Source of the DNA: Acidobacteriota bacterium
Lineage (GTDB): Bacteria > Acidobacteriota > Terriglobia > UBA7540
Assembly: GCA_003171295.1 (NCBI GenBank)
Contig: PMYF01000545.1
Location: 7,755-14,654, forward strand
Direction: 5' to 3'
DNA length: 6,900 nt
The translations under genes and the position numbers were made by a program. The notes below the pieces were generated by a model, which ran no database searches, was not told the DNA's origin, and saw nothing but the letters and a program-made list of their open reading frames with translations. Of this stretch, positions 5,358 through 6,900 are shown piece after piece. Within the stretch, counting starts at the first letter, position 1. Each line of letters starts with the position of its first letter.

Positions 5358-6125
5358 TCAATATCGCCACAGAAAGTAGACCGTCATCCCAGCGCCGACG
5401 CAGATGACCGCCGCGCGCACCCAGCGCGGATCGAGCTTCTGTGCGAAGTGTGCGCCGCCATATCCACCGAGGATCGCGCCCACAATCATCAGGATCGCCT
5501 GCGGCCACTCCACTTGCCTCGCCGCGATGAACGTCACCATGGCCGCGCCGTTGATGGCCGAACCCAGCAGCGCTTTCAGGCCATTCATGGCGTGGATATC
5601 TTCGATATGGATCATCTCCAACATCGCCAACATCAGGATGCCCATGCCGCCGCCAAAGAAGCCCCCATAGAGGGCAATCAAGAACTGCACCAGGATGAGG
5701 CCGACCAGGATGGGCCAGGAAGGAGGTCCCGTCCGTTTGACCACCTGGCCGAATTTCTGGGTCAGCCGCTTGCCAAACGCGAAGAGCAAAGTTGCAATTC
5801 CGAACAGGTACGGAACCAGGCGCATGAAAGTCGCTTGCGGCGTGTGCAGAAGCACCACGGCGCCCAGCACGCCGCCGATGATGCTGATGGTAATCAGCGG
5901 CGCCATGACGCGCGCGGACTTCGGCAGGCGTTTCCGATAGGAGGCGACGCTCGCCACTGACCCCGGCCAGACCGCCACGGTGTTGGTGGCATTGGCGGGA
6001 ATGGGAAGAACTCCCGTGAAGATGAGGGCGGGAAAGGAAATGAAACTGCCCCCCCCGGCTACGGAATTCATGATTCCGGCGAGAACCGCAGCCGTAAAGA
6101 GCAAGATCTCATGCGAGAGAATCAT
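5358..6125 (-). CDS. Sulfite exporter TauE/SafE-family membrane protein
   Basis: This is an integral membrane protein of about 255 residues, the normal TauE/SafE size, built from two homologous halves. The first half opens AGIMNSVAGGGSFISFP (about 16-32) and continues to PANATNTVAVWPGS (43-56). The second opens with GGFFGGGMGILML (about 154-166) and continues HAMNGLKALLGSAINGAAM. The Gly-rich motif and the N..K/N-T..A block after each are the family hallmark. Family members export sulfite, sulfoacetate or other small anions, and many have no known substrate. No sulfur-metabolism gene is adjacent, so the substrate here is open. The start is ambiguous: ATG 6125 has GGAAGGAG (6147-6140) 14 bases upstream, while in-frame TTG 6137 is only 2 bases from it. 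I prefer the ATG. The gene lies 114 bases upstream of the ATPase on the same strand. Confidence 0.92.
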   Translation of the reverse strand: MILSHEILLFTAAVLAGIMNSVAGGGSFISFPALIFTGVLPIPANATNTVAVWPGSVASVASYRKRLPKSARVMAPLITISIIGGVLGAVVLLHTPQATFMRLVPYLFGIATLLFAFGKRLTQKFGQVVKRTGPPSWPILVGLILVQFLIALYGGFFGGGMGILMLAMLEMIHIEDIHAMNGLKALLGSAINGAAMVTFIAARQVEWPQAILMIVGAILGGYGGAHFAQKLDPRWVRAAVICVGAGMTVYFLWRY

Positions 6126-6128
6126 CGT

Positions 6129-6148
6129 CGGAAGCAAAACTCCTTCCG
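6129..6148 (-). promoter_or_regulatory. Hairpin containing the Shine-Dalgarno of the TauE/SafE-like gene
   Basis: On the minus strand CGGAAG (6148-6143) can pair with CTTCCG (6134-6129) across an 8-base loop GAGTTTTG. Five bases of the only Shine-Dalgarno-like stretch, GGAAGGAG (6147-6140), lie in the stem and GAG in the loop. When folded, the helix would hide most of the site but also bring it closer to the ATG at 6125. The structure is seen in sequence; a regulatory role is inference. Confidence 0.3.
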
Positions 6149-6223
6149 GACCTGCGAAGGGACCCGGCAGGGCGAACCCCAGCGTGAGTTCTGGATGCAG
6201 AATGCCCTTGAGGGGTCAGTTCC

Positions 6224-6251
6224 ATTTTCCCTCGCAGCAATCCGGGGTCAA
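6224..6251 (-). promoter_or_regulatory. Possible sigma70-type promoter for the TauE/SafE-like gene
   Basis: On the minus strand TTGACC (6251-6246, 5 of 6 to TTGACA) is followed after 16 bases by GAAAAT (6229-6224, 4 of 6 to TATAAT). It lies in the 195-base gap after the unknown gene and would give a leader of about 90 bases. This is the best -35 match I found in the window, but it overlaps a GGGGTCA repeat-like stretch. Confidence 0.35.
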
Positions 6252-6320
6252 CAAACCCACCCTCCCGGCGTCCACCCCAAGTTCGCAGCCGGTAACGGAG
6301 ATGGATGGCTGCTTCATATT

Positions 6321-6900
6321 CTACGGGGAAGGCGGCTCCGGCGGAGACGCCTCCTGGGTACGTTTCAGCTTCGTCAGCAGGAAGTTACCATCGCTCGAAA
6401 AAACCGGACGATAGACGTACTGCTTATCGGGCAGCGGTAGCGCGAAGAGGCCTTCACCCGGCGAGCCAGGCTTCGGCTCAACAGCCTCAAACACGTGGTC
6501 GCCAAGAAATTCCGGCCAAGTGTCCTGAATCAACTGGCGGAACGCGTCCAGCGTGGGGGAATCAGAGTTGAGGAATTGCGCCGGAGCGATCAGCGAATAG
6601 GCTGAGCGGTAATCGTGCAGGTGAAGCGCGGAGATAAAACGATAGAGCGTGTAATCCGGCCCCGGGGAGTATTCGGTCTTGGTGGGAACGTATCCCCTGC
6701 CGTCCCAGTGGTAAGTCGCACGGGCGGTGAAACCCCGCTGGCCACTCGGGTCAAACTTCAGAAGACCCGGATCGGCGTGGCCCGTGACAACCATCTCGGC
6801 GGGGGCGTCTCCGCGCCCCTGGAAATCCAGGCGGCCTTGGACAAGGGGCTCATAGCGACTTTCGTCCGCCTGGGCGTCCCACAGCAGCAATGCCGCGTGA
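6321..6900 (-). CDS. Unrecognised protein, C-terminal 193 residues (5' end outside window)
   Basis: The frame is open to the window edge (upstream codons read H-A-A before the TTG at 6890), so the start is outside and the TTG is probably internal. The stop is TAG 6323-6321. I do not recognise the family. The first part (HAALLLWDAQADESRYEPLVQGRLDFQGRGDAPAEMVVTGHAD, then RGFTARATYHWDGRGYVPTKTEYS) has a strand-rich, Trp/Tyr/Gly-containing pattern. The second part, YTLYRFISALHLHDYRSAYSLIAPAQFLNSDSPTLDAFRQLIQDTWPEFLGDHVFE, looks like the helix pair that opens NTF2-like (SnoaL/DUF4440-type) domains. After it come two strand-like segments and a Pro-rich tail EASPPEPPSP. The composition would suit a secreted or periplasmic protein, but the region that would hold a signal peptide is absent. 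It is the most upstream - strand gene seen and may be co-oriented with TauE/SafE by chance. Confidence 0.75.
   Translation of the reverse strand, partial: HAALLLWDAQADESRYEPLVQGRLDFQGRGDAPAEMVVTGHADPGLLKFDPSGQRGFTARATYHWDGRGYVPTKTEYSPGPDYTLYRFISALHLHDYRSAYSLIAPAQFLNSDSPTLDAFRQLIQDTWPEFLGDHVFEAVEPKPGSPGEGLFALPLPDKQYVYRPVFSSDGNFLLTKLKRTQEASPPEPPSP

Noticed and set aside
5319..5960. Plus-strand open frame (213 codons) opposite the TauE/SafE-like gene
   Set aside because: The product is rich in His, Asp, Gln and Arg with no hydrophobic core, the typical complement of a membrane protein. The minus strand carries the family motifs.
4265..6125. TauE/SafE gene, ATPase and small frame as a new transport operon
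   Set aside because: Same strand only. The 114-base gap with its own promoter-like element, and the lack of known cooperation between these families, do not support a shared complex without conservation data.

Overview
The window looks like chromosomal DNA from a GC-rich, free-living bacterium, most plausibly a soil member of the Acidobacteriota. This rests on the style of the proteins (a uroporphyrinogen-decarboxylase-family tail, a DUF5009/HGSNAT-like membrane acyltransferase, an MlaF-like ATPase of the DEPTTMVDP type), the high GC at third codon positions, and a GTCATCCTGAGCGCAGCGAA-type intergenic repeat that I associate with such genomes. No similarity search was run, so the phylum is an inference.

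Layout. On the + strand: the 3' end of a uroporphyrinogen-decarboxylase-family gene (1-213), a gap of about 246 bases, and a complete MATE-family multidrug/cation antiporter (460-1872). The next 306 bases (1873-2178) separate convergent genes and hold a palindromic, MITE/REP-like repeat. Everything beyond is on the - strand. Listed in the direction of transcription, from right to left, these are: the C-terminal part of an unrecognised protein (6321-6900); a TauE/SafE-family membrane exporter (5358-6125); an MlaF-like ABC ATPase (4443-5243); a possible frameshifted 51-codon gene starting at an ATGA overlap with the ATPase stop (4292-4446); an RsuA/RluB-family pseudouridine synthase (3530-4264); and a DUF5009/HGSNAT-like membrane protein (2179-3330) with a perfect AGGAGG ribosome binding site.

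The genes do not form one obvious pathway. They are mostly housekeeping and transport functions: RNA modification, lipid/ABC transport energisation, anion export, drug efflux and membrane acyl transfer. The intergenic DNA is more unusual. Three separate gaps on the - strand side each carry a short run of degenerate 7-bp tandem repeats with a different unit: AATTATG-like, GGTCGAA-like and ATTCAGT-like. At least one run supplies promoter-like hexamers placed so that the ATPase transcript would be leaderless. I see no CRISPR array, tRNA, rRNA, transposase gene, phage gene or defence system, and no convincing new multi-gene system.
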